From: Kordia sp965224175
GTDB taxonomy: Bacteria > Bacteroidota > Bacteroidia > Flavobacteriales > Flavobacteriaceae
Length of the DNA stretch: 64,000 nucleotides
NCBI RefSeq assembly: GCF_965224175.1
Contig: NZ_OZ245041.1
Coordinates: 2,480,001-2,544,000 of the forward strand
Direction: 5' to 3'
Shown: positions 21,884 to 31,784 of the stretch, in pieces
Numbering within the stretch: position 1 is the first letter of the stretch
How the letters are laid out: the number at the start of each line of letters is the position of its first letter
Program-made: the position numbers and the translations under genes
The notes under the pieces: model-generated
Databases searched by the model: none
What the model was told of the DNA's origin: nothing
Seen by the model: the letters and a program-made list of their open reading frames with translations, nothing else

Positions 21884-24800
21884 TTAAAATTCAAATGTTT
21901 CTATGTGTGCTGCTTTTTGATTTGCTTCTTGTACAATGATCTCTTTGTGATCTTTTATGGTACTTTTTGTGAAAACATCTGTTAAAGAAATTTTAGTATC
22001 AAAGTCTTTTTGGTAGGCATTTACAAGTTTGATAGCTAGTAGACTGTTTCCGCCAAGAATGAAGAAATCGTCTAGCATTCCAACTTTATCACGTTGTAAA
22101 ATTTCTTCCCACAATGCAACCAATTTAAAATCAATTTCTTCTTCTGGAGCTACATACTCTATTCCTGAAGAAATTCCTTCATTGGTAAGTTCGTTTAAGT
22201 GTTTACGATCGATTTTACCATTTTTTGTCAATGGCATTTCTTCCAATTGCACAAAGCTTTCTGGAATCATGTACATTGGTAACTTATCTGTTAAGAACGT
22301 ACGAAGATCGTTTGCATTTTCTTCTTGTGATGCTACGATGTAGGCAACTAATTCTCTTTCTTTTCCTTCTACATCACGTATTAATACTGCAGCTTGTTGA
22401 ATACTTTCTTTTTTGAGTATATGTGAAATAATTTCATCTGTTTCAATACGATAACCTCTTAATTTCACTTGATTGTCTATTCGTCCTAAATACGCAAGTT
22501 CTCCAGTAGATGACCATCTTCCTAAATCGCCAGTTTTGTACAAACGCTCTCCAGTTTTTGTTTCTATGAAACGTTCTGCCGTTAAGGCATCTAATCCGTG
22601 GTAACCTTCAGCTAAGCCATTTCCACTCACATATAACTCGCCAGTAAGACCAATAGGTTGCGCAATCAGTGCTTCATTTAACACTTGAATTTTAGTATTG
22701 TATACAGGTTTTCCAATTGGAACTGCATCATAGTTTGCCTCGTGTATCTTGTAAATACTACAACCAACGGTTGTTTCTGTTGGTCCGTATTCGTTGTAGA
22801 TATTCATGTTTGGATTAATTCCTTTTAGAATCTCTATTTGATGAGAATGTAATACATCACCACCAACAATAACCGTATTTACAGAAGTTTCTACCTGTTG
22901 TAAACCTGAAAGCAAATCAATATGTGCTGGCGTAAGTTTGATACACTCAATAGTACTTTCTACATACTGTTTTAGCATTTGTGGCACTTCATTTTTGGTC
23001 ATTACATTCAATGTTTTTCCTGCTGTAAATGGCAAGAATAAACTTGTCACAGTTAAATCGAATGAAAGTGTTGTGAACAGGCCAAAGTTTAGGTTAATTG
23101 TATTATCATTTCCATAGCAATCTTTTGCCCATTCTAAATAATTCATCAAAGAAGCATGACCAACACGGACTCCTTTTGGCACACCAGTAGAACCTGAAGT
23201 GTATATAATATATGCTGTTCCGTTTTCTTGAATATTGTTGATGCTTTCTGTATTCCATTCTGAGTTCAACTCAACATCTATTGAAAATAATGTTCCTTCG
23301 TAGTCTGTTAAATCAAACATATAGTTTGTTTCAGTGACTACTAATTTTACATCTGAATTTTTAAGAATAAAGTATTTTCTATCTAACGGTAAACTTGTAT
23401 CGATAAATATATACGTTGCTCCAGCTTTCAAAATTCCTAAAATAGTAGCAACTGTTGTATGATTTGTATCAAAGTGTAACGCTACAACATCGTTTGGTTG
23501 TACATTATATTCTGTAGTTAACCCAAACGCTATTTGATTTGATAGTGCATCTAATTCTGAATAGTTCAGTGTTATATCTTCATATGTTAATGCAACAGCT
23601 TCTGAGTTTTCAGCTACTTGAGCCGCAAAGCTTTCAATGATGTTTGCATGTGATAAACCCACTTCTTTTCCGTTTTCAAAACTTTCAATTTGTGTCTTTT
23701 CTTGAGCCGTTCTAAAATCTATTTCTCCAATAGTTGTTTTGTTACCAATTTGCTGCAACACTTCTAGTAAATGTGTTGCTAAACTTTCCATGACAGATTG
23801 TTCGTAGATATCTGTATTGAAGTTTAATAACATCTGAATTCTGTCTTCTACTTCGTAAAAGTGAAATTCTAAATCATACTTTACTAATAAATCTTTTATG
23901 CTTACAATTCCGTCTTTCTTTAGCGAATGAATTGCAGCTGATTCTCCGTGATAATCAACTAAGATGTCAAATATTGGATTGCGTCCTGGATTTCTTTCCA
24001 AATCTAGTTGCTCTAATAATACATCGAAAGGATAACTTTGATGCTCAAAAGAAGTAATCATATCCGATTTTACACGTTGGTAGAATTCTGTATAGTTTTC
24101 TTTTGTATCAATCTGTGATCTGAATACCAATAGATTTAAGTAAAATCCGATTTGATTTTCTAATAAAAAGTGATCTCTTCCAGAAACAGGAGTTCCTAAT
24201 ATCACATCTTTTTCGCCAGTATATTTATGTAATAGTGTTTGTAATCCTGACACTAACAACATGAAGAGACTTCCTCCATTTTCTTTGATAAATCCTTGTA
24301 AGTCGTTTGTCAATTCTTTTGAAAATGTAACTCCAATACTTTTTCCGCCAAATGTTTTCATTTTTGGACGCGGCTTTTCAAACGGTAAAGTCAATGCTGG
24401 CAATTCTCCTCCAAGTTTTTCTTTCCAGTATCTTGATGGAATTTCAAAACTTACATCTTCTTTTCTATCAAGTTGCCAAGCAGCATAGTCTTTATATTGA
24501 ATTTTTAACGGTGTTAGATTTGCATCACTATTATTCATTAATGCTGTGTAATACGCCATTACATCTGTAGAAATTACATTCATAGACCATCCATCACAAA
24601 TAATATGATGCATGTTGTAATAGAACATGTATTCCGTTTCCGAGATACGTATCAACATCGCTCTTAATAAAGGTCCGTTTATAAAGTCAAATGGTTTCTT
24701 TACATCGTCAACTATATATTGTTTTGCTAAAAACTCTGCGCCCATTTCTCCGTTTAGATCCATTACTTGAAGAAACGAATTCATATCTTCTCTTTTTTGG

Positions 24801-25219
24801 ATAAACTGACGTAATTCGCCTTCTTTATTTTCTCCAAAAACGGTACGCAATACTTCATGACGATCGATGGTAGCATGAATAGCTTGGATAAATTTTGATT
24901 CGTCTTCAATGGTTAGTTTTGTGGAAAATGACATGTTGTAAGCCACAGAAGCTTCTTCAAATTGACATAAAACCCATAAGCGCGATTGTGCAGAAGACAA
25001 AGGATATCCTTGATCACTTTCTTCTAATACTGGAATTTCAATACTGTTTTTAGCACTTTCATTTGCTTTTAAATAGTCTACCAACGCTTGTTTGTTAGCT
25101 TTAATTTCTTTGACAAGATCTTCTGGTAATTTTGTGCCATTGAACTTGATTTTTAAATCATTTTCTTTAAGAGAAATATGAATATTCTCTTTTCTTAAAG
25201 ATGCTAATAATTTATCCAT
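21884..25219 (-). CDS. Monomodular NRPS (C-A-T, predicted Asn)
   Basis: A 1111-residue single-module synthase. An N-terminal TubC-like docking domain (about residues 1-52) is followed by a condensation domain with HHIICDG near nt 24598. The adenylation domain has SGSTGVPKG near 23190, FDLT near 23052, YGPTET near 22785, and a code reading DLTKIGEVGK, the Asn type. The carrier domain has LGGNSL near 22050. The gene follows the 25234-31761 gene by 14 nt and precedes the trimodular gene by 86 nt, so it is an elongation module in the same transcript. The C-terminal tail (HIETFEF) is short, acidic and hydrophobic, like the tails of the other subunits that precede a TubC-like domain. The adenylation domain is clearly a paralogue of the Asn domains at the left edge and in the upstream gene, suggesting module duplication. 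Confidence 0.96.
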   Translation of the reverse strand: MDKLLASLRKENIHISLKENDLKIKFNGTKLPEDLVKEIKANKQALVDYLKANESAKNSIEIPVLEESDQGYPLSSAQSRLWVLCQFEEASVAYNMSFSTKLTIEDESKFIQAIHATIDRHEVLRTVFGENKEGELRQFIQKREDMNSFLQVMDLNGEMGAEFLAKQYIVDDVKKPFDFINGPLLRAMLIRISETEYMFYYNMHHIICDGWSMNVISTDVMAYYTALMNNSDANLTPLKIQYKDYAAWQLDRKEDVSFEIPSRYWKEKLGGELPALTLPFEKPRPKMKTFGGKSIGVTFSKELTNDLQGFIKENGGSLFMLLVSGLQTLLHKYTGEKDVILGTPVSGRDHFLLENQIGFYLNLLVFRSQIDTKENYTEFYQRVKSDMITSFEHQSYPFDVLLEQLDLERNPGRNPIFDILVDYHGESAAIHSLKKDGIVSIKDLLVKYDLEFHFYEVEDRIQMLLNFNTDIYEQSVMESLATHLLEVLQQIGNKTTIGEIDFRTAQEKTQIESFENGKEVGLSHANIIESFAAQVAENSEAVALTYEDITLNYSELDALSNQIAFGLTTEYNVQPNDVVALHFDTNHTTVATILGILKAGATYIFIDTSLPLDRKYFILKNSDVKLVVTETNYMFDLTDYEGTLFSIDVELNSEWNTESINNIQENGTAYIIYTSGSTGVPKGVRVGHASLMNYLEWAKDCYGNDNTINLNFGLFTTLSFDLTVTSLFLPFTAGKTLNVMTKNEVPQMLKQYVESTIECIKLTPAHIDLLSGLQQVETSVNTVIVGGDVLHSHQIEILKGINPNMNIYNEYGPTETTVGCSIYKIHEANYDAVPIGKPVYNTKIQVLNEALIAQPIGLTGELYVSGNGLAEGYHGLDALTAERFIETKTGERLYKTGDLGRWSSTGELAYLGRIDNQVKLRGYRIETDEIISHILKKESIQQAAVLIRDVEGKERELVAYIVASQEENANDLRTFLTDKLPMYMIPESFVQLEEMPLTKNGKIDRKHLNELTNEGISSGIEYVAPEEEIDFKLVALWEEILQRDKVGMLDDFFILGGNSLLAIKLVNAYQKDFDTKISLTDVFTKSTIKDHKEIIVQEANQKAAHIETFEF

Positions 25220-25233
25220 AATATATATTGAGA

Positions 25234-28200
25234 TTATATAATCACTTCGTTTTCAGACTCTGTACTTTGAGCCAACCATTGTTTGTTTTGAATGTGCATT
25301 GCTAATTCCTTAATGTTTGCATGTCGGAAGAAGTCTGCTAATTTTACCTCAATGGAAAATGTGTGGTTTAATTGGTTAATGAATGAAATTGCTTTTAGTG
25401 AATTACCGCCTAATACGAAGAAGTCATCATGAACGCCAATTTTTTCTTTGCCTAAAAGTTCTTTCCAAATGTTTACTAATGTTATTTCTACTTCGGTTTC
25501 TGGTGCTTCATAAGTCACTCCAGAATCAATATCGTCACCATGCATCGCTATCAATGCTTTTCGATCTGCTTTTCCGCTGATCAATACTGGAATGTCATCT
25601 ACTGCAATGAAATGACTCGGCACCATATATTGTGGTAATTGTTGTAATAAGTGCGTTCGTAATTCATTACTATTTTCAGTTGCTGATGATACGATATAAG
25701 CAACCAATTCGTTTGTTCCGTCTGATGCTTTACGAATCATAACAATTGCTTTTTCAATTGTTTCTTTTGCTAACAAAGCACTTTCTATTTCTCCTAATTC
25801 TATACGATGACCATTTACTTTTACTTGGTTGTCTATACGACCTAAATGCACAATGTTGTTTTCTGCATTCCAATATCCAATGTCACCCGTTTTGTACATA
25901 CGTTCTCCTTTTTTGAAAGGATGAGCGATAAAGCTTGTTTCCGTAAGTTCTGGAAGATTTAAATATCCTCTAGCAACGCCTTCTCCTGCAATGCACATTT
26001 CTCCAGTAACACCAACAGGAAGTATTTCATTGTTTTTGTTTACGATAAAGATTTCAACATTTTGCAATGGCTTTCCAATCGTCAGATCAGCTTCTTTCGT
26101 TAATTTTTCATACGTAGCATATACGGTTGCTTCTGTTGGTCCATAAGCATTTGTAATGTTTAGATATGATAAACGGGCTAAGTTTTCGTATATATCTTTA
26201 TGGAATGCTTCTCCAGCAACGATTAAATGCTGTAAGTTTCCAACTGCTTCATCGTACAAGTGCTCTTTTATAATGCTTAATCTTGTTGGTGTAATTTGTA
26301 ATACTTCTACTTTTTCTTGCACCAATTTCTCCATGAACTTTTCCGTATTAGAAAGTTCTTCGTCTCCAAATAGAATGACTTGCTTTCCATGTGCCAATGC
26401 ACCAAAAATTTCTACCACAGAAACATCAAAAGATGTATTGGTTACTGCTCCAATTCGTGTCGCTTTTTCAAAACCTAACTGTGAATCAATGGTATTAACA
26501 AAGGCGTTTAGATTTGTATGCTCTAATACAACTCCTTTTGGATTTCCAGTACTTCCTGACGTGTATATGATGTATGCAATAGATGACGACGTTATGACAA
26601 CTTCTTTAGGTTCATCTGTTGAAATCTGTGCTAGTTTTGATTCAAAATCAGCAAAAATAGCTGTAGTGATACGTAACTGATACGCAGTATCTTTTTTGAT
26701 GTAATCAATTCTACTTTGCGGATAATTCATATCCAATGGAATATAACCTGAACCCGTTTTTAGAATCGCCAATAACGAAACAATTAATGCTTCTGTTCTT
26801 GGTAAGTGTACCGCAACTAGATTTCCAGATTGTATGTTGTGTTCTTGAATTAAATAGTTTGCCAGTTGATTGGATCGTGCATCTAATTCTTCATAGGTAT
26901 ATACTGCTCCATTAAATGATAAAGCCTGATTTTGTGGGTTTGCTAAGACTTGCTTTGCGAACTTATCTAAGAATGTTTCATTACGATCATGTTCATTATA
27001 TGTATCATTCAATACATTTTGTATTGTTTCTTTTTGACTTTCAATTAGTAATGTTGGCACATCAGAAATATGAATCGTTTCATCTTCCAAAATATTGTGT
27101 ATGAAAGACATATATATTTCAGTAAGTTCTTTGTTTGTCAATTCTGAAGCTAATTTTCGAGAACGATTCCACTCGGCAACCATTCCTTCTTCTGTAGGAC
27201 TTACTAAGACATCTAAATAGGTATTATTTAATTCAAATCGTGAAACATCTAAAATTCGTTCGTCTTTAGAAGACATTTCATCTACTGATTTTTCAGCATT
27301 TTTATAGATATGGAAATCTACATAGATGAATAAGCTATCAAAAAATGGATTGTGACGATTTTCATCTTTTCCGAATCTTCTGTTTAATTCCGCTAAACTT
27401 AAGCGTTCGTAACGTTTTTGAATGTTTAATTTTTCATCTATTGTTTTGGTAAAAGATACCAAAGTATCCTCTGTACTGTTGTAACGATATGGAGTTGTGT
27501 TTAGGAAACATCCTAAAACCTCATCTCCGTGTGTTTCCATTAAACGTCCGTTGGTTACTAAACCTGAAAGAATGTCTGTTTCAAAAGATAAGCTTCTCAA
27601 CGTATACATGTATGCGGCAAAACATACAGAACGCGGACTGATATTATGTTTGGTGGCAAATGTTTCTAGTTTTTCAAACGTTTCTCCTGTGATTGAAATT
27701 TTAGTGCTTTCATGTTCAATTTCATCCGTAAAACAATCCAAACGTTTATAATCTGCTAAGTTTTCTTCCCAATACGAAAGCAATGCATCACTTTTCTTCA
27801 AACATTCTTGATCTATTACATAGTCTTTGTATGTCATTGGTAAATTTGCAGGTGTATACGCTGCATTTTCCGTAAGTCTGAAATAAATATTATTTAATTC
27901 TGTAATTAAAGATGCTCTACTCCAACCATCTAAAATTGCATGGTGAAATTGGAACAGTAATAATTGCTCATCAGCGTTAAGCTTGAAAATTTTCATACGC
28001 CATAATCCTGGCGCTGTAATTTCAAACGGAACATTCATACGTTCTTCCTTCATGAATGTATTTACATAAGCACTTTGTTCTTCTTTGTTTAAGTGCGAAA
28101 TGTTTTCAAATGACGCTTTTGCTTCTAAGCTTTCATGAATTAGGCGTAATGGAATTTTATAAGTATCAATGGTATATGAAGTACGCATGATATCGTGCTT

Positions 28201-31200
28201 TGCCACCATTAAATTTAACGCTTTGTTAAATAGATTGATGTCAAACGATTTTACGTAAATTGGATATAAGAATTGATCGTGATATACACTTTGTTCACGA
28301 TTGATGATGTAGTTGTAACACATTCCGATTTCAATATCACTCATTGGATATGCATCTTGAATACCTTCTTCGCTGATGAAATCATTTTTATATTCTTGGA
28401 ACGTTGCTAATACTTCGTCTTTTTGCGCACTTGTGTATAAACTATTGTCTTCTTTTTGTTGTGCAGCTAATGTTTGAATGCTTGGATTTTCAAAAATATC
28501 AGCTACATCAAATTTTGTTTTTAATTCTTTGTTGATTTTACTCAGAACACGAATTGCACGAATAGAATCTCCTCCAAGATCAAAGAAACTTGCTGTAACG
28601 CTGATTTCTTCAACGCCAAATTCTTCCTTCCAAATCGCAACCATTACTTCTTCCGTTGGTGTTGAAGCAGCTACAAAAGCTTCTTCACTCATTTTGATTT
28701 GATTGTTAATTTGTTGTAATGCTTTGCGATCTACTTTTCCATTGGTTGTTAATGGCAATACTTCTAATTGATGGTAGTATTGTGGAATCATGTATTCTGG
28801 AAGTTTCTGACTTAAGAATCCGCGAATGTCTTTTACATTCAACTCGTTTGTTGCTACGATATACGCTTCTAAAGTTTTTTCTTCCTGCGAATCATTTACA
28901 AGCACCGTAGCTTCTTCTACAAGTGAATGTTTGTGTAAATGATATTCAATTTCGCCAAGTTCAATTCGGAATCCTTTTATTTTTACTTGATGATCTTTTC
29001 TTCCTTTAAAATCAAGTAGATTTTCATAATTCCAACATGCTAAATCGCCTGTTTTGTATATTTTTTCACCTTTCTTGAAAGGGTTTTCAATAAATTTTTC
29101 TGCCGTTAACTCTTGATTGTTTACATATCCTTTTGCCAATCCTTTTCCTCCAATACAAATTTCTCCAACAACACCTTTTGGCACTAATTGATTGTTTTCT
29201 CCTAAGATGTATACCTCTGTATTCGCAATAGGATTTCCGATAAGAATCTTTTCATCTGTAGCAACAATTTCTTTCACAATACAACCAACAGTTGCTTCTG
29301 TAGGTCCGTATTCGTTGTATATTTTTATTTCAGGATTTATGGCTTTTAGCATTTCCACTTGATGTGTTGCTAAGGCATCTCCACCAACAATCGCCACTTT
29401 TAAAGCTTCACTTTTTAAATTGAATGAACCTAAAACGCTTATATGTGCTGGTGTTAGTTTGATGCACGAAATTCCTGTTGAAATATAGGTTTGTAAATTA
29501 TTAGTAACGTCTTTTCTACTGTCTAACACATGTAATGTTCCGCCGGAAACAAATGGTAAGAATAAACTTGTGATTGTTAGGTCAAAACATATCGACGTGA
29601 ATAATCCGAAACTAAAATCTGGTGTCGTTTCTAAGTACGTATTACTTGCCCACAATGCATAATTATATAATGATGCATGTCCTACTAATACACCTTTTGG
29701 TTTTCCTGTAGAACCTGAAGTGTAAATAATGTACGCGTCATCTGTTGGCGTAACTTTTGGCAAATCGTTACTGATTTCAATTTCATCTGGTGTAAATTCT
29801 ACATCGACAGATAGAATTTGTATGTCGTTATCCATGAAGTCAAACATGAAATCTGTGGTTGTGACCATTAATTTCATTTGTGAGTCTTCAATGATATATT
29901 GTTCTCTTTCTGATGTATATTTTGGATCAATTGGCACAAATACGGCACCAGCTTTTAAGATAGCATGCAATGTAATTGGAATGAGTTCACTGTTTTCCAT
30001 TTTTACACCAATACGATCTCCTTTTTCAATAGTGTATTCTTGAATTAAGAAACTTGCTAGTTTGCTTGTTTGTGATTCAAATTCAGCATAGGTAAGTGTT
30101 GTATCTTTTGCAATAATTGCTGCTGTTTCAGCTGTTTTTATTCCTTGCTTTTGAATGACATCTAACACAGTTTCATTTGCAGGAAAAACAACTTCTGTAG
30201 CATTTAGTGTATGGAGTAACTCATTTTCTTCTTCTGAAGTCAATAAGATTACCTCATCAATATTTTTATCAAAGTTCACGTCCAAATTGTCCATGAAGTT
30301 GACATAATGCTGCATGAATTGACGAATCATGGCTTCTTCATAGATATCTGTATTGTAATGGAAACTTATTCCTAAGGTATTTTCACATTCTGAAAAATGT
30401 AATTCAATATCATACTTAACAGGTTTGGCAGCAGCTTGTTCTATAGTTCCTAATCGATCTTCTTCAATGGTAAGACTGAATGATTTGTGATAGTCTAATA
30501 GAATGTCAAAAATTGCATTACGACTTACGTCACGTTTCACTTGCACATCTTCCATGAGTTTATCAAACGGATACGATTGATGTGTATATGCATTTAATAC
30601 ATTTGCTTTTACACTAGCATAGAATTCACCAAATGTTTGTGTTGTATGTATTTGATTACGTAATGCGATCGTATTTAAATAGAAACCTATTTGATTTTCT
30701 AAATCGGCATGATCTCTTCCTGCAATTGGACTTCCAATAAGTAAGTCTTTTTGACCTGAATAGCGATAACATAGTGTTTTAAAAACACTCATCAACAACA
30801 TAAAAGGACTTCCGCCTCGTTCTTGGGTTGCTTCACGAATACGCTCACTCGTTTCTTGCTTTAAGTATGCGGTAAGTACATTACCGTTGTATGTTTTTTT
30901 CTTCGGACGTAATTTCCCAGATGGTAAATCGATGGTTTTTAATTCGCCAGATAGTTGTGTTTTCCAATAGTTTTCACTTTCATTAAAACCGTCACCTTCT
31001 AATTGATCTAACTGCCAAGCTGCATAGTCTTTGTATTGAATTTTAAGTTCAGGCAATTCTGGTAATTCGTTTCGTTCGAATGCTTCATACGATTTTAAAA
31101 TATCTTTCATTAATACTTCCATTGACCATTCATCAGTAATGATATGGTGTAAGTTGTAGTATAAATGATAAGCATCATCCGAAAGCTTAAAGAAACAGAT

Positions 31201-31761
31201 TCTGAATAATGGTCCTTTTTCTAAATCAAAAGCCGTTAGCGCATCTTTTGTTCGGTAGTTTTCTAAAGCTGCTTCTTTGTTTTCTTCTTTAGAGAAATCT
31301 TGATAGTCCATTTGGAAATCAAAATTTTCTGTAGCAATGATTTGTTGGTACACTTCTCCATCTTCTTCCAGTTTGAAAACGGTACGCAACGATTCGTGTC
31401 TTTCAATTAAATATTGAATCGATTTTTCTAAGACATCTTTATCTGAGAAATCTTTAGAAAGTGGCACAGAGAAAGGCATATTGTATGCTACAGAAGCTTG
31501 TTTGATTTGACTTACAATCCACAAACGTTTTTGAGAAGAAGACAAACGATATTTTTCAGCCGAAGCAGCTTTTGGAATCGCAACATAATCATTGTCTTTT
31601 CCAATGAGTTTTAAATACTCAATTAGCTTTTGTTTGTTTTGTTTTAGTTCTTGTAAAACGTCCGCAGGAATTTCGTCTCCATCAAAATTGATTTTAAGAC
31701 TGTCGTTCACATACGATATATATATTCCTTTACTACGTAAAGACTTTATTAAGTGTTCCAT
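25234..31761 (-). CDS. Bimodular NRPS (C-A-T-C-A-T; predicted Asn, then unknown)
   Basis: A 2175-residue synthase. An in-frame ATG at 31830 would overlap the PKS gene by 46 nt and add 23 residues. I prefer the ATG at 31759-31761 because it starts exactly at the conserved TubC-like docking domain and leaves a 23-nt gap. Module 1 condensation domain: the active-site motif is HHIITDE near nt 31137, with Glu replacing the usual Gly after the Asp. This is the domain that should accept the polyketide-extended chain. Its adenylation code is DLTKIGEVGK (Asn), and its carrier is LGGDSI near 28570. Module 2 has a condensation domain of the divergent YPMSDIEIGM type (near 28345) with intact HHAILDG near 27935, an adenylation domain whose code reads DVVQIAAVYK (no substrate recognised; motif A10 is SGKADRK), and a carrier LGGNSL near 25408. 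The C-terminus ends ENEVII, a docking-like strand. Confidence 0.95.
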   Translation of the reverse strand: MEHLIKSLRSKGIYISYVNDSLKINFDGDEIPADVLQELKQNKQKLIEYLKLIGKDNDYVAIPKAASAEKYRLSSSQKRLWIVSQIKQASVAYNMPFSVPLSKDFSDKDVLEKSIQYLIERHESLRTVFKLEEDGEVYQQIIATENFDFQMDYQDFSKEENKEAALENYRTKDALTAFDLEKGPLFRICFFKLSDDAYHLYYNLHHIITDEWSMEVLMKDILKSYEAFERNELPELPELKIQYKDYAAWQLDQLEGDGFNESENYWKTQLSGELKTIDLPSGKLRPKKKTYNGNVLTAYLKQETSERIREATQERGGSPFMLLMSVFKTLCYRYSGQKDLLIGSPIAGRDHADLENQIGFYLNTIALRNQIHTTQTFGEFYASVKANVLNAYTHQSYPFDKLMEDVQVKRDVSRNAIFDILLDYHKSFSLTIEEDRLGTIEQAAAKPVKYDIELHFSECENTLGISFHYNTDIYEEAMIRQFMQHYVNFMDNLDVNFDKNIDEVILLTSEEENELLHTLNATEVVFPANETVLDVIQKQGIKTAETAAIIAKDTTLTYAEFESQTSKLASFLIQEYTIEKGDRIGVKMENSELIPITLHAILKAGAVFVPIDPKYTSEREQYIIEDSQMKLMVTTTDFMFDFMDNDIQILSVDVEFTPDEIEISNDLPKVTPTDDAYIIYTSGSTGKPKGVLVGHASLYNYALWASNTYLETTPDFSFGLFTSICFDLTITSLFLPFVSGGTLHVLDSRKDVTNNLQTYISTGISCIKLTPAHISVLGSFNLKSEALKVAIVGGDALATHQVEMLKAINPEIKIYNEYGPTEATVGCIVKEIVATDEKILIGNPIANTEVYILGENNQLVPKGVVGEICIGGKGLAKGYVNNQELTAEKFIENPFKKGEKIYKTGDLACWNYENLLDFKGRKDHQVKIKGFRIELGEIEYHLHKHSLVEEATVLVNDSQEEKTLEAYIVATNELNVKDIRGFLSQKLPEYMIPQYYHQLEVLPLTTNGKVDRKALQQINNQIKMSEEAFVAASTPTEEVMVAIWKEEFGVEEISVTASFFDLGGDSIRAIRVLSKINKELKTKFDVADIFENPSIQTLAAQQKEDNSLYTSAQKDEVLATFQEYKNDFISEEGIQDAYPMSDIEIGMCYNYIINREQSVYHDQFLYPIYVKSFDINLFNKALNLMVAKHDIMRTSYTIDTYKIPLRLIHESLEAKASFENISHLNKEEQSAYVNTFMKEERMNVPFEITAPGLWRMKIFKLNADEQLLLFQFHHAILDGWSRASLITELNNIYFRLTENAAYTPANLPMTYKDYVIDQECLKKSDALLSYWEENLADYKRLDCFTDEIEHESTKISITGETFEKLETFATKHNISPRSVCFAAYMYTLRSLSFETDILSGLVTNGRLMETHGDEVLGCFLNTTPYRYNSTEDTLVSFTKTIDEKLNIQKRYERLSLAELNRRFGKDENRHNPFFDSLFIYVDFHIYKNAEKSVDEMSSKDERILDVSRFELNNTYLDVLVSPTEEGMVAEWNRSRKLASELTNKELTEIYMSFIHNILEDETIHISDVPTLLIESQKETIQNVLNDTYNEHDRNETFLDKFAKQVLANPQNQALSFNGAVYTYEELDARSNQLANYLIQEHNIQSGNLVAVHLPRTEALIVSLLAILKTGSGYIPLDMNYPQSRIDYIKKDTAYQLRITTAIFADFESKLAQISTDEPKEVVITSSSIAYIIYTSGSTGNPKGVVLEHTNLNAFVNTIDSQLGFEKATRIGAVTNTSFDVSVVEIFGALAHGKQVILFGDEELSNTEKFMEKLVQEKVEVLQITPTRLSIIKEHLYDEAVGNLQHLIVAGEAFHKDIYENLARLSYLNITNAYGPTEATVYATYEKLTKEADLTIGKPLQNVEIFIVNKNNEILPVGVTGEMCIAGEGVARGYLNLPELTETSFIAHPFKKGERMYKTGDIGYWNAENNIVHLGRIDNQVKVNGHRIELGEIESALLAKETIEKAIVMIRKASDGTNELVAYIVSSATENSNELRTHLLQQLPQYMVPSHFIAVDDIPVLISGKADRKALIAMHGDDIDSGVTYEAPETEVEITLVNIWKELLGKEKIGVHDDFFVLGGNSLKAISFINQLNHTFSIEVKLADFFRHANIKELAMHIQNKQWLAQSTESENEVII

Positions 31762-31784
31762 ACCTTGGTACCTTGGTGTAATGG

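Noticed and set aside
26156..26680. Plus-strand open frame of 174 residues opposite the bimodular NRPS
   Set aside because: It is antisense to conserved A-domain motifs and has no recognisable domain. The same kind of shadow frame appears opposite most of the megasynthase genes.
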